Below, in pieces: positions 1 through 7,560 of a stretch of DNA of 64,000 bases. The notes beneath the pieces were generated by a model, which saw nothing but the letters and a program-made list of their open reading frames with translations, was not told the origin of the DNA and did not search any database. The stretch's first letter is position 1. The number at the start of each line of letters is the position of its first letter. Source of the DNA: Aureimonas endophytica (GTDB lineage: Bacteria; Pseudomonadota; Alphaproteobacteria; Rhizobiales; Rhizobiaceae); NCBI RefSeq assembly GCF_014642635.1, contig NZ_BMIQ01000001.1:1054001-1118000 (forward strand), written 5' to 3'. The translations under genes were made by a program, and so were the position numbers.

Positions 1-57
1 GCCAGAGGTATCGTCAATACCTTTAGCATAATTTTATGTGAAAGGGATCGATTTTTG

Positions 58-294
58 ATGACGAGTGAGCAGATGAGGGCGGCGCGATCCCTAATCCGGT
101 GGGATCAGAAGCAGCTTGCGGAGGCATCGAAGGTGTCAGTGCCGACCATCAAGCGCTTGGAAGGCATCCCTGGTCCGCTCGCTGCGCAAGAGCGGACGGT
201 CGCAGCGTTGCAATCAGCCCTCGAAGCGGCCGGCGTGATCTTCATCGCGGAGAACGGCGAGGGCGCTGGCGTTCGTCTCAGGAAGGGGGAATGA
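58..294 (+). CDS. Small XRE-type HTH DNA-binding protein
   Basis: A 78-residue protein that is nearly all one helix-turn-helix domain (about residues 5-60). It opens MTSEQMRAARSLIRWDQKQL, and the recognition helix region contains SVPTIKRLE. This form is common in Rhizobiales as a stand-alone regulator in mobile DNA. I chose the ATG at 58; a TTG lies one codon upstream, and GGGA stands about 12 bases before the ATG. The stop overlaps the start of the next XRE gene (ATGA), so the two are probably translated together. The target is unknown; control of the integrative element is an inference from position. Confidence 0.75.
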   Translation: MTSEQMRAARSLIRWDQKQLAEASKVSVPTIKRLEGIPGPLAAQERTVAALQSALEAAGVIFIAENGEGAGVRLRKGE

Positions 295-542
295 AGATGC
301 GCAAGTCAGAAGACATCGCGTTCGGCCGGGTTATCCGGGAGCTTCGCCTTGCCAGAGGCCTGACCCAACAGCAGCTCGGCAACGCGGTTAGCATGAGCTA
401 TCAGCAGATCCAGAAATACGAGACTGGAGCCAATCGTGTTGCGATTAGCACCCTGTTCGGGCTCGCGAATTGTCTCGGGATGACGCCGAGCGATCTCCTA
501 CTCAAGGTCGAACATCAACTGAACGGAACGGTCGGTGAATAG
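291..542 (+). CDS. XRE/Cro-C1 family transcriptional regulator
   Basis: An 83-residue protein beginning MKMRKSEDIAFGRVIRELR. The single Cro/C1 helix-turn-helix covers about residues 10-68: RGLTQQQLGNAVSMSYQQIQ is the HTH and KYETGANRV follows it, a classic pattern for lambda-repressor-like domains. There is no extra dimerisation or peptidase domain, so it is not a LexA-like full repressor. GGAAGGGGG just upstream, within the previous gene, serves as its ribosome binding site, and the ATGA overlap implies coupling. It is a likely regulator of the integrative element's own genes. Confidence 0.8.
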   Translation: MKMRKSEDIAFGRVIRELRLARGLTQQQLGNAVSMSYQQIQKYETGANRVAISTLFGLANCLGMTPSDLLLKVEHQLNGTVGE

Positions 543-765
543 CACAGGGCTGCAGCGCGCCGATCTTTCCTCTGGGATGACCAAATCATCCGTGCTGACG
601 ATGCTGCTATGCATATCATCTTACAGGAATGCGTCATTAGGCCTACCCCGTGCTGCGTAGTCACTGAACAGCGGGTTTGATATCGCTCGCGCCGGCTCTA
701 CGTCGCCTTCAACGCGATGAAAAACGATTTTACAGCCGTCAACCCAAGGTCGGTCCTCTAGCTAG

Positions 766-999
766 ATGTCCTCGAACGATATTGCTCGTCTCACGAAGGC
801 TGCGGCGCAGTACATGCAGAAACAGCATGGCGATGACGCCATCCTCGAAGCGCGCGTCGGGAAGCGGTACGCGGAGGTCATGGGAGACCAGGACGCAGTT
901 GAAGCCTTTAACGCAATCCTAGATTACCTCGAAGCTCATCCATCCGGCGATGAGAAAGGGGAGCGCGACAGGCCATGGAAATCGATGGGGGACGCATAA
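766..999 (+). CDS. Hypothetical small protein, 77 aa
   Basis: Not recognised as a family. The predicted protein begins MSSNDIARLTKAAAQYMQKQ, is soluble and probably helical, and is rich in Ala, Asp and Glu. It has no signal peptide or membrane segment. Its end overlaps the next frame (start 975) by 25 bases, which suggests the two genes are linked. It lies inside the integrative element between XRE regulators and an OmpR-type regulator. The ribosome binding site is not obvious (GGTCCTCTAGCTAG precedes the ATG), so the start is uncertain. Confidence 0.5.
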   Translation: MSSNDIARLTKAAAQYMQKQHGDDAILEARVGKRYAEVMGDQDAVEAFNAILDYLEAHPSGDEKGERDRPWKSMGDA

Positions 1000-1211
1000 G
1001 TCCGCGCCTGACGACGATCGAGTTGAACTGCATCCTCCTCCTGGCAGAGGGTCACTCGAAAGCGAGCATTGCGGCTAAGCTCCGTTTGAATGACGTAGAG
1101 GCGGCAGATCATTTTCATACCGCGTTTCAAAAGCTCGGCACTCAGAACCCGACCCATGCCGTAGCGCTCGCTCTTTATTTTGGCTTAATCGAGCCGAGTA
1201 ATGACGACTAA
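975..1211 (+). CDS. Small LuxR-type HTH protein
   Basis: A 78-residue protein with the layout of a free-standing LuxR/GerE DNA-binding domain. It contains SPRLTTIELNCILLLAEGHS followed by KASIAAKLRLNDVEAADHFH and a third-helix region KLGTQNPTHAVALAL. In the family this four-helix unit normally sits behind a receiver or autoinducer domain; here none is attached. The HTH core NDVEAADHF departs from the usual TVKNHL, so the assignment is moderate. It overlaps the upstream small ORF and precedes an OmpR-type regulator by about 100 bases. Confidence 0.6.
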   Translation: MEIDGGRISPRLTTIELNCILLLAEGHSKASIAAKLRLNDVEAADHFHTAFQKLGTQNPTHAVALALYFGLIEPSNDD

Positions 1212-1307
1212 GCTCTTATGCAAAATAGGGAATACCCACGATGAGGCAGAGGTGTTATCTGCGTTAGCTAACACACCAGCTCAGTTAGAAACGCCTAAGC
1301 CTTTGCC

Positions 1308-2006
1308 ATGAAAAGACCACGCATTCTCGTCGTTGAAGATGTTGATGTACAACGCGAGGCGATTGCGGAGTATCTAGCTCGGAACGGGTTTGACGTAACC
1401 CAAGCGCCTGACGGCAATACTTTTAGGTCATTAGCAGTTCAGGTTGCGTTCGATCTTGCGATCATTGACCTACACTTGCCAGATGAGGACGGACTGAACA
1501 TTGTGCGTGACCTACGAGCGCGTGATCGATGTGGCATCATCGTTCTGACCGCAAACGATGATCAGACTGACAAAATCGTTGGCCTTGAACTCGGTGCCGA
1601 CGATTTCTTGACCAAGCCCGTCCCACTGCGCGAACTGTTGGCACGCATTCGGACGATCTTACGTCGGGTGTCGACAAGCCAACTGGATGCCGTACCTCCG
1701 GCAATCCCGGTGGCTTTGCAGTTCGGCAACTGGATCTTGGACGATCAGCAACGTGCGCTCCGCAATGACACAGGCGATCGCTTGCCGCTGACTGCGGCGG
1801 AATACATCCTGCTGAGGGAGTTGATGCAGAAGGCAGGCGTCGTTCTCGACCGTGAGCATCTGATGAAGGCGGTCTTCCACCGCTCGTGGCAATACGAAGA
1901 TCGTAGCCTCGACGTACTGGTGACGCGCCTTCGTCGCAAGCTCGAACCGACTGGCGAGAACGAGCGCATCAAGGCCGTTCGCGGAGTGGGGTACATCCTG
2001 AACTGA
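1308..2006 (+). CDS. OmpR/PhoB-family response regulator (orphan)
   Basis: A 232-residue two-component regulator. Residues 1-118 form the receiver, with acidic pocket E10-D11, phospho-acceptor D54 in IIDLHLP, the T of VLTAND and K in FLTKP. Residues about 130-231 form the winged-helix DNA-binding domain: LTAAEYILLRELMQKAG, then SLDVLVTRLRRKLE and a typical C-terminus VRGVGYILN. All phosphorylation residues are present, so it should be a working switch. No histidine kinase is adjacent; the partner may lie left of the window or elsewhere in the chromosome. Codon use is less G/C-biased than in the chromosomal genes to the right. Confidence 0.9.
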   Translation: MKRPRILVVEDVDVQREAIAEYLARNGFDVTQAPDGNTFRSLAVQVAFDLAIIDLHLPDEDGLNIVRDLRARDRCGIIVLTANDDQTDKIVGLELGADDFLTKPVPLRELLARIRTILRRVSTSQLDAVPPAIPVALQFGNWILDDQQRALRNDTGDRLPLTAAEYILLRELMQKAGVVLDREHLMKAVFHRSWQYEDRSLDVLVTRLRRKLEPTGENERIKAVRGVGYILN

Positions 2007-2566
2007 GGTTCTACGCTAAGCGCAAACTGCGACCGTCACCTCTTGCTTCATCCGCCGAAGCAGCATGTCCGTCGCCGCAACCGACAGCGGCTTATCTGCT
2101 GGTTTGCCGGAGGCGGCCGGAGCGGAGCGCCCCGGCAGGAGAAACCGGCGGCGCGCGACGACTACAGCATGGATGACGAGATCCCGTTCTGACAGGTGGG
2201 GCACAGCGCCGGGCGCATGAACAGACCCGATTAGATCGGGTTAGTTGATCCCGCTCGCAGCCTACCGCATAATCCGCCTGTTCCCGCGCCCTGAGGGCCG
2301 CCCGAGGCGAAGCCAACATCCATCCGAGGATCGGACGAGAGCCAAGCTGGAGGAGAGTGGAAGCAGCCCCGCCGAAGCGCGGGGTTTGCTTTTGGCGCTG
2401 GCAGGCGACTTCCCCGTCCCGATTTTCAGGACACGCCCGGTTCGGCAAGCCAGCGTTCGGCTTGCACTTCGGCAAGCAGAACATCAGACCGCCTGGAACG
2501 CCCGGCGATAAGGGCACCCGGCGCGGAGCGGCGTCCACTACCTGCCGAGCATACCTCCGTCTGCGG
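2007..2566. other. Intergenic stretch without a supported gene
   Basis: Open frames exist on both strands (for example 2092-2538 minus and 2245-2511 plus), but none resembles a protein family. Their composition is Arg/Pro/Ala-rich, as expected of GC-rich noncoding DNA. The stretch may be decayed element sequence. No RNA gene was recognised. Confidence 0.4.
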
Positions 2567-2568
2567 CC

Positions 2569-2682
2569 GGTACACCCGGTACACCCGATAAAGCGGACGG
2601 GTGTACCGCCTATATGCCGAATTAAGTCTCTGTAAGAATTAGATTTTTCTCGTCTGGTACACCCGGTACACCTGTTACACCC
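2569..2682. repeat. Clustered 9-bp GGTACACCC repeats beside the integrase gene
   Basis: Two head-to-tail copies of GGTACACCC occupy 2569-2586. An inverted copy (GGGTGTACC) lies at 2599-2607. A second run lies at 2656-2682: GGTACACCC, GGTACACCT, GTTACACCC. The array ends about 30 bases from the integrase stop codon. Direct and inverted short repeats beside an integrase resemble arm-type integrase or excisionase sites, or iterons. Which of these applies is inference. Confidence 0.75.
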
Positions 2683-2712
2683 TAAATCGGATTATGTCGG
2701 TGCGAGTTTGCT

Positions 2713-3915
2713 TCATGCGCGTAGGCGAGTGACCGTGGGCGCTTCGGCCGGCGCGAGGTAGGCGGACCATGCCTCCATCAGTTGGCGACGTTTCTCCAAG
2801 GCATCGCCACGGCGGTAGGCGCGTTCGACCTCATTCCCCACGCTATGAGCGAGGGCCTGCTCTGCCACCTCGCGCGGATAATCCGTTTCGTTTCCGCACC
2901 AGTCACGGAACGTCGAACGGAAGCCATGCACCGTGCAGTCGGCTTTCAGCGTATCGAGCAGACCGTCCATCGCCATTTTCGAGATCGATTTCCCCTCGAC
3001 ACGGCCGGGAAAGACGAACTCATTTTGGCGGAGCTCTGCTGCCGCTTTCAGGATCGCGATAGCGCGTTTCGAGAGAGGAACCCGGTGCTCTTTGCCCATC
3101 TTCATCCGCCTTGCCGGGATCGTCCAAACTTCGTCTTTCAGGTCGATCTCGGACCAAAGCGCTCCGTGTACCTCACCAGAGCGGGCCGCTGTAAGAATGG
3201 CGAATTCGAGCGGTGCGGCGCCAAGCGCCGCTGCAGCTCGGATTTCCTTCATAAGAGCCGGAAGGCGTTGGTATGGGAGCGCGGCATGATGCCCGCGCGA
3301 AAGTCGTGGCCGGGCAGGCAGAATGTTCTCTAGGTGGCCACGCCAAAGCGCTGGGTTCTCTCCCGTTCGCCAACCTCGCGCCTTAGCGAAGTTCAGGACG
3401 GTTTCAATTCGACCGCGAAGGCGTGAGGCTGTTTCCGGCTTGCTGGACCACAGAGGGCTGACGACCTTCAACACCTCATCAGTGCCTATTTCTGAGACGC
3501 GTATGCCACGGAGGGGCTTTGCATAAATCTCCAACGTCATTTTCCATTGTGCGGCATGCTTCTCATTCCGCCATGACGTCGTCTTCGCGCTGATTACCAT
3601 GTTCGCGCATTCGCCGAACGTCGGCTCCGTTGCGGCCAGACGTTGCGCCTTTCTTTCCGCGATCGGGTCTCGCCCCGCCCCGACATGCTCCCGGCACTCG
3701 GCAGCCAGCTTCCGGGCCTTTGCAAGGCTGATGCTGGGATAGGCGCCCATCCCCATCTCGCGCCGCTTGCCATCGCGGACCCACATGAAGAGCCAGGACT
3801 TCGATCCGGCCGGGGCTACGTTCAGGTAAAGCCCACCACCATCCGAGTGCCGACCTGCCTTCAAGTTGGCCGACTTGATCGCCGTATCGGAAAGCTTGTT
3901 CAATCCGCGCGCCAT
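2713..3915 (-). CDS. int: Site-specific tyrosine integrase, P4/DUF4102 type
   Basis: A 400-residue recombinase that would cut and join the element's ends to the chromosome. Residues 1-90 are the arm-binding DUF4102 domain (SDGGGLYLNVAP, GMGAYPSISLAKAR). A SAM-like core-binding domain spans about 95-190, and the catalytic domain about 210-385. Active-site residues are visible: R245 (TAARSGEV), a basic K near 272, H330-x-x-R333 (VHGFRSTF), H357 (ALAH) and the nucleophile Y367 (ERAYRR). The protein is full length and apparently intact. The ATG at 3915 lies about 125 bases from the junction with GTA gene g15, and transcription runs into the element. Confidence 0.95.
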   Translation of the reverse strand: MARGLNKLSDTAIKSANLKAGRHSDGGGLYLNVAPAGSKSWLFMWVRDGKRREMGMGAYPSISLAKARKLAAECREHVGAGRDPIAERKAQRLAATEPTFGECANMVISAKTTSWRNEKHAAQWKMTLEIYAKPLRGIRVSEIGTDEVLKVVSPLWSSKPETASRLRGRIETVLNFAKARGWRTGENPALWRGHLENILPARPRLSRGHHAALPYQRLPALMKEIRAAAALGAAPLEFAILTAARSGEVHGALWSEIDLKDEVWTIPARRMKMGKEHRVPLSKRAIAILKAAAELRQNEFVFPGRVEGKSISKMAMDGLLDTLKADCTVHGFRSTFRDWCGNETDYPREVAEQALAHSVGNEVERAYRRGDALEKRRQLMEAWSAYLAPAEAPTVTRLRA

Positions 3916-4466
3916 ATCATCCCACTTCCTTCCCCACTTGAGAATGGGGATGTCTGGACACTATGCGAGACAACGAGAGATAGAAAGCCGCACTGAAGTT
4001 GATGCCTGAACTGCCTTTTGAGACGTAGGGATACAAAGAGAACGGTCGGTTGGGCGGTCTCGCCATCCGCCCAGATGCGGCGGATGCCGGCGATCGGCCC
4101 CTCGCAGAGACCGATCGCGACATTGCCGAAATAGCGATAGGTGGTGACGCTCGCTCCCCGCGAGGCCCCGCCCTTGCCGCCGCGCCGCTCGGTCGAGCGT
4201 TCCTCCTCGAAGCGGGTCGTCCAGATCACCTGGCCCGCGAGACGCGCGGTGCCGTAGACCCGGGCGATGCCGGCGCCCTCGTCGGCATCCTGGATGCGGG
4301 AGGCGGCGAGCCGCGCCCCTTCCAGGTGGCGCTTCGGGGACAGAAGCGCGTTGTCGATGGCCGCGCCGCCGAGCGCGCCGAGCGCCCGGCCGACGACGCC
4401 GCCGAGCGGGCCGCCGATCAGCGTGCCGAGCGCGCCGCCGGCCGCCTGAAGAAGAATGGTCGCCAT
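3900..4466 (-). pseudogene. GTA g15 tail-tip/host-specificity protein, 5' fragment
   Basis: The reading frame begins MATILLQAAGGALGTLIGGP and matches the N-terminus of the RcGTA ORFg15 family (tail tip or megatron protein, normally about 1300 residues) up to IWADGETA, near residue 138. From there the frame continues for about 50 unrelated residues and stops inside the integrase start region. The gene is therefore cut to roughly a tenth of its length by the insertion. The rest may survive on the far side of the element, left of the window. It starts 3 bases after the g14 stop codon. A particle without full g15 would lack its tail-tip baseplate and receptor-binding part. Confidence 0.85.
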
Positions 4467-4469
4467 GGT

Positions 4470-4895
4470 TCAGCGCTCCGGGAAACGGAAGACACCGGCG
4501 ATCCGGCGCGTCCAGGCCGGCACGAGCGGCGAGGACAGGACGGCCATACCTTCATAGGCATGGATCAGCCGCTCGCCCTCGTCGAGAATGCCGCAATGCT
4601 TGGCGACCGCGCCGCTCCGCCAGCGGAAGACCAGGACGTCGCCGGGCTGCCGCGCCGCGATGGGCAGGGGTTGCAGATGCCGCGCCGCCGCCGCCAGCAG
4701 GCGTTCCGGCCCGCCGCGCTCGGCCCAGTCCGGCGCATAGGGACCCGGCTCCTCCGGCTCCGCGCCATGGAGTTCGCGCCAGACGCCGCGCACGAGGCCG
4801 AGGCAGTCGCAGCCGACGCCGCGCCGCGAGCCCTGGTGGCGATAGGGCGTGCCGAGGAAGCCGCGCGCCGCGAGAAGCACCCTCTCCCGCATCAC
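4470..4895 (-). CDS. GTA gp14, NlpC/P60 cell-wall peptidase
   Basis: A 141-residue tail-associated peptidoglycan peptidase of the RcGTA g14 family. The NlpC/P60 fold is shown by the catalytic cysteine in GVGCDCLGLV (near residue 30) and the histidine in AVAKHCGIL. It is thought to open the cell wall during DNA delivery. Start and stop overlap or nearly touch g13 and g15 (ATGA overlap with g13), as in other GTA operons. Length is normal for the family and no damage is visible. Confidence 0.9.
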   Translation of the reverse strand: MMRERVLLAARGFLGTPYRHQGSRRGVGCDCLGLVRGVWRELHGAEPEEPGPYAPDWAERGGPERLLAAAARHLQPLPIAARQPGDVLVFRWRSGAVAKHCGILDEGERLIHAYEGMAVLSSPLVPAWTRRIAGVFRFPER

Positions 4896-5785
4896 GGCAC
4901 CACCGGCCCGCCATCGTGGCGCCCGTCCTCCTTGGCGATGGCGAGCGCCCGGTCGTTGCCCGGCAGATGCGGAAAGCCGCGAAAGTTGAGGCCGTTGGCG
5001 AAGCGCGCCCGGCAGGTCGCGAAGGACTTGTCGCAGCCCGCATGAAGGCGCGCCGCGTCGCCCGGCGCCTGCCCGCCCGAAAGGCCGCCGAGCGGCACGA
5101 GGCGGATCGCGCCGCCTGCCAGGAGTTGCAGGCCGGCAATATCGGAGGAGAGGCCCGCTCCTTCCCCGCTGCGCCAGGAGACGCGACCTTGGGCATAGAG
5201 GGCGGGATCGACGGGTCCGGCCGGCGCGAGGATGGCGGCGCCCGCCTCCTCGATGCCGCTCACCACCGCGTCGAGGAAGAGATCGGCGCGCGCGGTGTCG
5301 ATACCGCAGCCCGCGTCGCCGAACTGCGCGTCGCAGCGCCGACGATAGAGCCGGCCGCGCCGCCGGTCGAGCCGGCTCGCCAGCCCCCGCAATTCGGCGG
5401 TGAAGGCGCTGTCGCCGCGCTTCACCTCGCCGAGTTCCGCCTTGTCGACAAGAAGGTGCTGCTCCGGCGCGCTCCAGTTGACGAGAAAGGTCTCGACCTC
5501 CGCCCCGTCATAGCGTCCGGCGAGGATGTCCTTCTCCGCGATCGAGGTCGAGGACAGCGCGCCGCTCACCTCGCGCGTCCCGGCGGCGAGACCGAGTTCC
5601 GCCTCAGCCTCGCTGGCCGAAAGCCCGCTCGCCGCCTCGAAGACCGTGCCGTCGAAGGCGAGCGCCTCGTCGTGATCGGTGAAGCCGAGGACGGTGCCGT
5701 CGCGGCGCGTCAGGCGCCAGCACTGGCAGAGCGTCGTCGCCGAAGCGGCGAGATGCGCCGCGAGAGGTTTGGGAACGGTTCTCAC
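4892..5785 (-). CDS. GTA gp13, baseplate hub protein (DUF2163)
   Basis: A 297-residue protein of the DUF2163/phage BR0599 family, RcGTA g13. It begins MRTVPKPLAAHLAASATTLC. Four cysteines in the second half (RRRCDAQFGDAGCG and HAGCDKSFATC) match the conserved cysteines of the family; the RcGTA hub binds an iron-sulfur cluster there. In the particle it forms the hub of the tail baseplate between the distal tail protein (g12) and the g14/g15 proteins. It overlaps g12 and g14 by 4 bases each. Confidence 0.9.
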   Translation of the reverse strand: MRTVPKPLAAHLAASATTLCQCWRLTRRDGTVLGFTDHDEALAFDGTVFEAASGLSASEAEAELGLAAGTREVSGALSSTSIAEKDILAGRYDGAEVETFLVNWSAPEQHLLVDKAELGEVKRGDSAFTAELRGLASRLDRRRGRLYRRRCDAQFGDAGCGIDTARADLFLDAVVSGIEEAGAAILAPAGPVDPALYAQGRVSWRSGEGAGLSSDIAGLQLLAGGAIRLVPLGGLSGGQAPGDAARLHAGCDKSFATCRARFANGLNFRGFPHLPGNDRALAIAKEDGRHDGGPVVP

Positions 5786-6417
5786 GGACGGATCTCCACG
5801 AGCGGGATCGAGGGGATTTCGCCGGCCTCGAAGGCTCGGACATTGAGGACGAGCTGGTCGAGATCGAAGCGGACGGGCACGTCGAACTCGAAACCGGCCG
5901 TCACCGCCGCGCCGGCCGTCGGCGCCGTCGCGAAGGTGATCCTCCCGGTCGCGGCCTCCAGCGTGAAACCGGCCTCCAGCGCGGCGCCCGCGAGCCCCGG
6001 CTTCACCGTGCCGGGCACGGGCTTGGCGATCGGCCGGACATAAGCCTCCGCGCCGCTGCCATAGGTCTTGGTCAGCGCGAAACTCCTCGTCGCTCCGTCG
6101 CCCGTGCCGATGATCTGGTCGAACGGCGTCACCGGCGCGCCGTAAGGGCCGGAGCGATGGTCGAAGGGATCGCGGAAGCGGAAGCCGACGAGCTTGCCGC
6201 GCCGCGCCTCGAAGAAGGCGAGCACCGCGCCGAGATCGGCGAGGCTTTTCACTCCGCTGCCCGCGTCGTAGCGACGGAAGGCGTGGCGGTGGCGCTGGTT
6301 GCGCGTCTCGAAGCCGGTGGCGAGCCGCACCACCTCGATATGCCGCTCCGGCCCGCCGCTGGCGCCGAAGGCGACGCCCAGCGGAAACCGTTCTTCGCTG
6401 AAGGAGGCGAGCCCCAT
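5782..6417 (-). CDS. GTA gp12, distal tail protein (DUF2460)
   Basis: A 211-residue DUF2460 protein starting MGLASFSEERFPLGVAFGAS. The family signature includes ETRNQRHRHAFRRYDAGSG and the FFEARRGKLVGFRFRDPFD segment. In RcGTA this is the distal tail protein that joins tail tube and hub. Its ATG shares one base with the g11 stop (TGATG) and its end overlaps g13 by 4 bases, so translation is coupled along the operon. Length is typical. Confidence 0.92.
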   Translation of the reverse strand: MGLASFSEERFPLGVAFGASGGPERHIEVVRLATGFETRNQRHRHAFRRYDAGSGVKSLADLGAVLAFFEARRGKLVGFRFRDPFDHRSGPYGAPVTPFDQIIGTGDGATRSFALTKTYGSGAEAYVRPIAKPVPGTVKPGLAGAALEAGFTLEAATGRITFATAPTAGAAVTAGFEFDVPVRFDLDQLVLNVRAFEAGEIPSIPLVEIRP

Positions 6418-6998
6418 CAGAGCCCCCGCCGTCCGCGCTCGGCGGCGCGCGCCAGCATCGCCTGGATCTGCGCCTCGGAGCGGCGGAAGCTCGCCGCGTC
6501 CGCCGTCGTCACGTTGAAGACGATGCCGCCGGTCCCGCCCCGGCCCGGTCCGGCGGCGACGCCGAGCGTGCCGTCCGGCCCGCGCCGAAGCGGCAGGATC
6601 GCCTCGGCGCCCGCCTCGCCCATCAGGCCGATCCGGCGGCCGCTCGGAAAATAGCTGGGGCTCGCGACGACGCCGCCCTTGGCGAAGGGCTGCACCTGTC
6701 CGCTCGCGGCGCCGCCACCGCCGAACAGCGCTCCGAGCCCGCCGGCCAGCTGGCCGAACAAGCCGCCCGCCGCGTCCGTCACCGGCTTCAGCGCGGCGTT
6801 GAGCGCGATCGTGGAGAGGCGCAACGCCAGCTGGCGCAGCACCGTGTCGAGCGACTGCGTGCCGGCCACCGCGCCCTTCAACGCCCCGCTGAAGGCCGCG
6901 CCGAAGGCATCCGCCTTCGCCGTCATGTCGCCGAGCGCCTTATCGAAGGCGCTGGTATCGGCCTCGATGCCGATCCGATAGGTCTCCTCGGTCGTCAT
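6417..6998 (-). CDS. GTA gp11, short tape-measure protein
   Basis: A 193-residue protein of the RcGTA g11 family that sets tail length. Residues 20-75 are helical (ADTSAFDKALGDMTAKADAF). They are followed by a small-residue-rich stretch (LFGQLAGGLGALFGGGGAAS) and the tail tape-measure C-terminal motif KGGVVASPSYFPSGRRIGLM with GEAGAEAILPL. The short length fits the short tail of GTA particles. It overlaps g10.1 by 4 bases and g12 by 1 base. Confidence 0.88.
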   Translation of the reverse strand: MTTEETYRIGIEADTSAFDKALGDMTAKADAFGAAFSGALKGAVAGTQSLDTVLRQLALRLSTIALNAALKPVTDAAGGLFGQLAGGLGALFGGGGAASGQVQPFAKGGVVASPSYFPSGRRIGLMGEAGAEAILPLRRGPDGTLGVAAGPGRGGTGGIVFNVTTADAASFRRSEAQIQAMLARAAERGRRGL

Positions 6999-7234
6999 GC
7001 GGGTCTCCGGTGTTGATCGGGAAAGCGCGCGAGAAGCGTCTCGAAGGCATGGCGCGAGGGCGCCTCGCCATGCGTGACGGCGAAGGGGGCGAGCGCCCGG
7101 CCGAATTCGCGCGGCGTCATGCGCCAGAAGGCGTCGGGGGCGAGGCGCAACAGGCCGAAGGCGGCCGACATCGCTTCGTCCCAGGGAAAGGGCTCGGCCG
7201 CGCCGGAGGCCCCCGGCTCCGGCGCGGCGCTCAA
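6995..7234 (-). CDS. GTA gp10.1-like tail assembly chaperone
   Basis: A 79-residue frame that appears to start at a TTG overlapping the g10 stop (TTGA, 7234). The diagnostic part is FPWDEAMSAAFGLLRLAPDA followed by FWRMTPREFGRAL, matching the short DUF2376 tail-assembly chaperone family found between g10 and g11 in GTA operons. The N-terminal 20 residues are Ala/Pro-rich, and an internal ATG at MSAAF could be used instead. It ends in an ATGA overlap with g11. Confidence 0.82.
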   Translation of the reverse strand: MSAAPEPGASGAAEPFPWDEAMSAAFGLLRLAPDAFWRMTPREFGRALAPFAVTHGEAPSRHAFETLLARFPDQHRRPA

Positions 7235-7560
7235 GGGTTTGCGGACCGCGCCTCGCCGAAGGCGGCGCCCAGAAGCTCGGCGACGAGCGCCGCCGCGCCC
7301 GCCATGCCGCCTTCGAAACGCATCGCCGCCACGGCCTCGTCGCTGACGGAAGAGCCGGCACCGCGCAGGCCCGCGCCGAGGATGCGGACGATGTCGCGCG
7401 CCGCGAGCTGGCCGGAGCCGAAACGGCGCGTCAGGCCGGCCAGATCCTCCGCGCCGAAGGCGTCCTCCAGTTCGGCGAGCGCTCCCAGCGTCAGGCAGAG
7501 CACCCGCGCCTCGCCGTCGATGATGGCGCCGACCTCGCCGCGCCGCCGATTCGCCGCCAT
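7231..7560 (-). CDS. GTA gp10, tail assembly (GTA-specific) protein
   Basis: A 109-residue protein starting MAANRRRGEVGAIIDGEARV. The sequence LCLTLGALAELEDAFGAEDL is the hallmark of the GTA TAC-like family (RcGTA g10), which acts with g10.1 as chaperone for the tape measure. Its start shares one base with the g9 stop codon (TGATG), and its stop overlaps the TTG start of g10.1. Length and position are canonical. Confidence 0.88.
   Translation of the reverse strand: MAANRRRGEVGAIIDGEARVLCLTLGALAELEDAFGAEDLAGLTRRFGSGQLAARDIVRILGAGLRGAGSSVSDEAVAAMRFEGGMAGAAALVAELLGAAFGEARSANP

Larger units (their letters stand above)
1..4055. mobile_element. Right end of an integrative element inserted in GTA gene g15
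   Basis: The stretch holds a P4-type tyrosine integrase at its right edge, several small regulators and repeats near the integrase stop. It is clearly more A/T-rich than everything to its right. The right boundary is placed at about 4040-4056, because the GTA g15 reading frame (minus strand) matches the family through the residues IWADGETA and then becomes unrelated sequence. The left end lies outside the window, so the size and second attachment site are unknown. No tRNA gene or tRNA remnant was seen at the junction, although relatives of this integrase often use tRNA genes. The exact crossover base cannot be set without the other end. Confidence 0.7.

Noticed and set aside
2092-2538. 148-codon minus-strand frame left of the integrase
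   Set aside because: Composition typical of noncoding GC-rich DNA (many Cys, Arg, Pro), no ribosome binding site, no family.
3915-4056. tRNA remnant or direct repeat at the element boundary as attachment site
   Set aside because: No cloverleaf piece or repeat could be recognised in this stretch; the other end of the element is needed.
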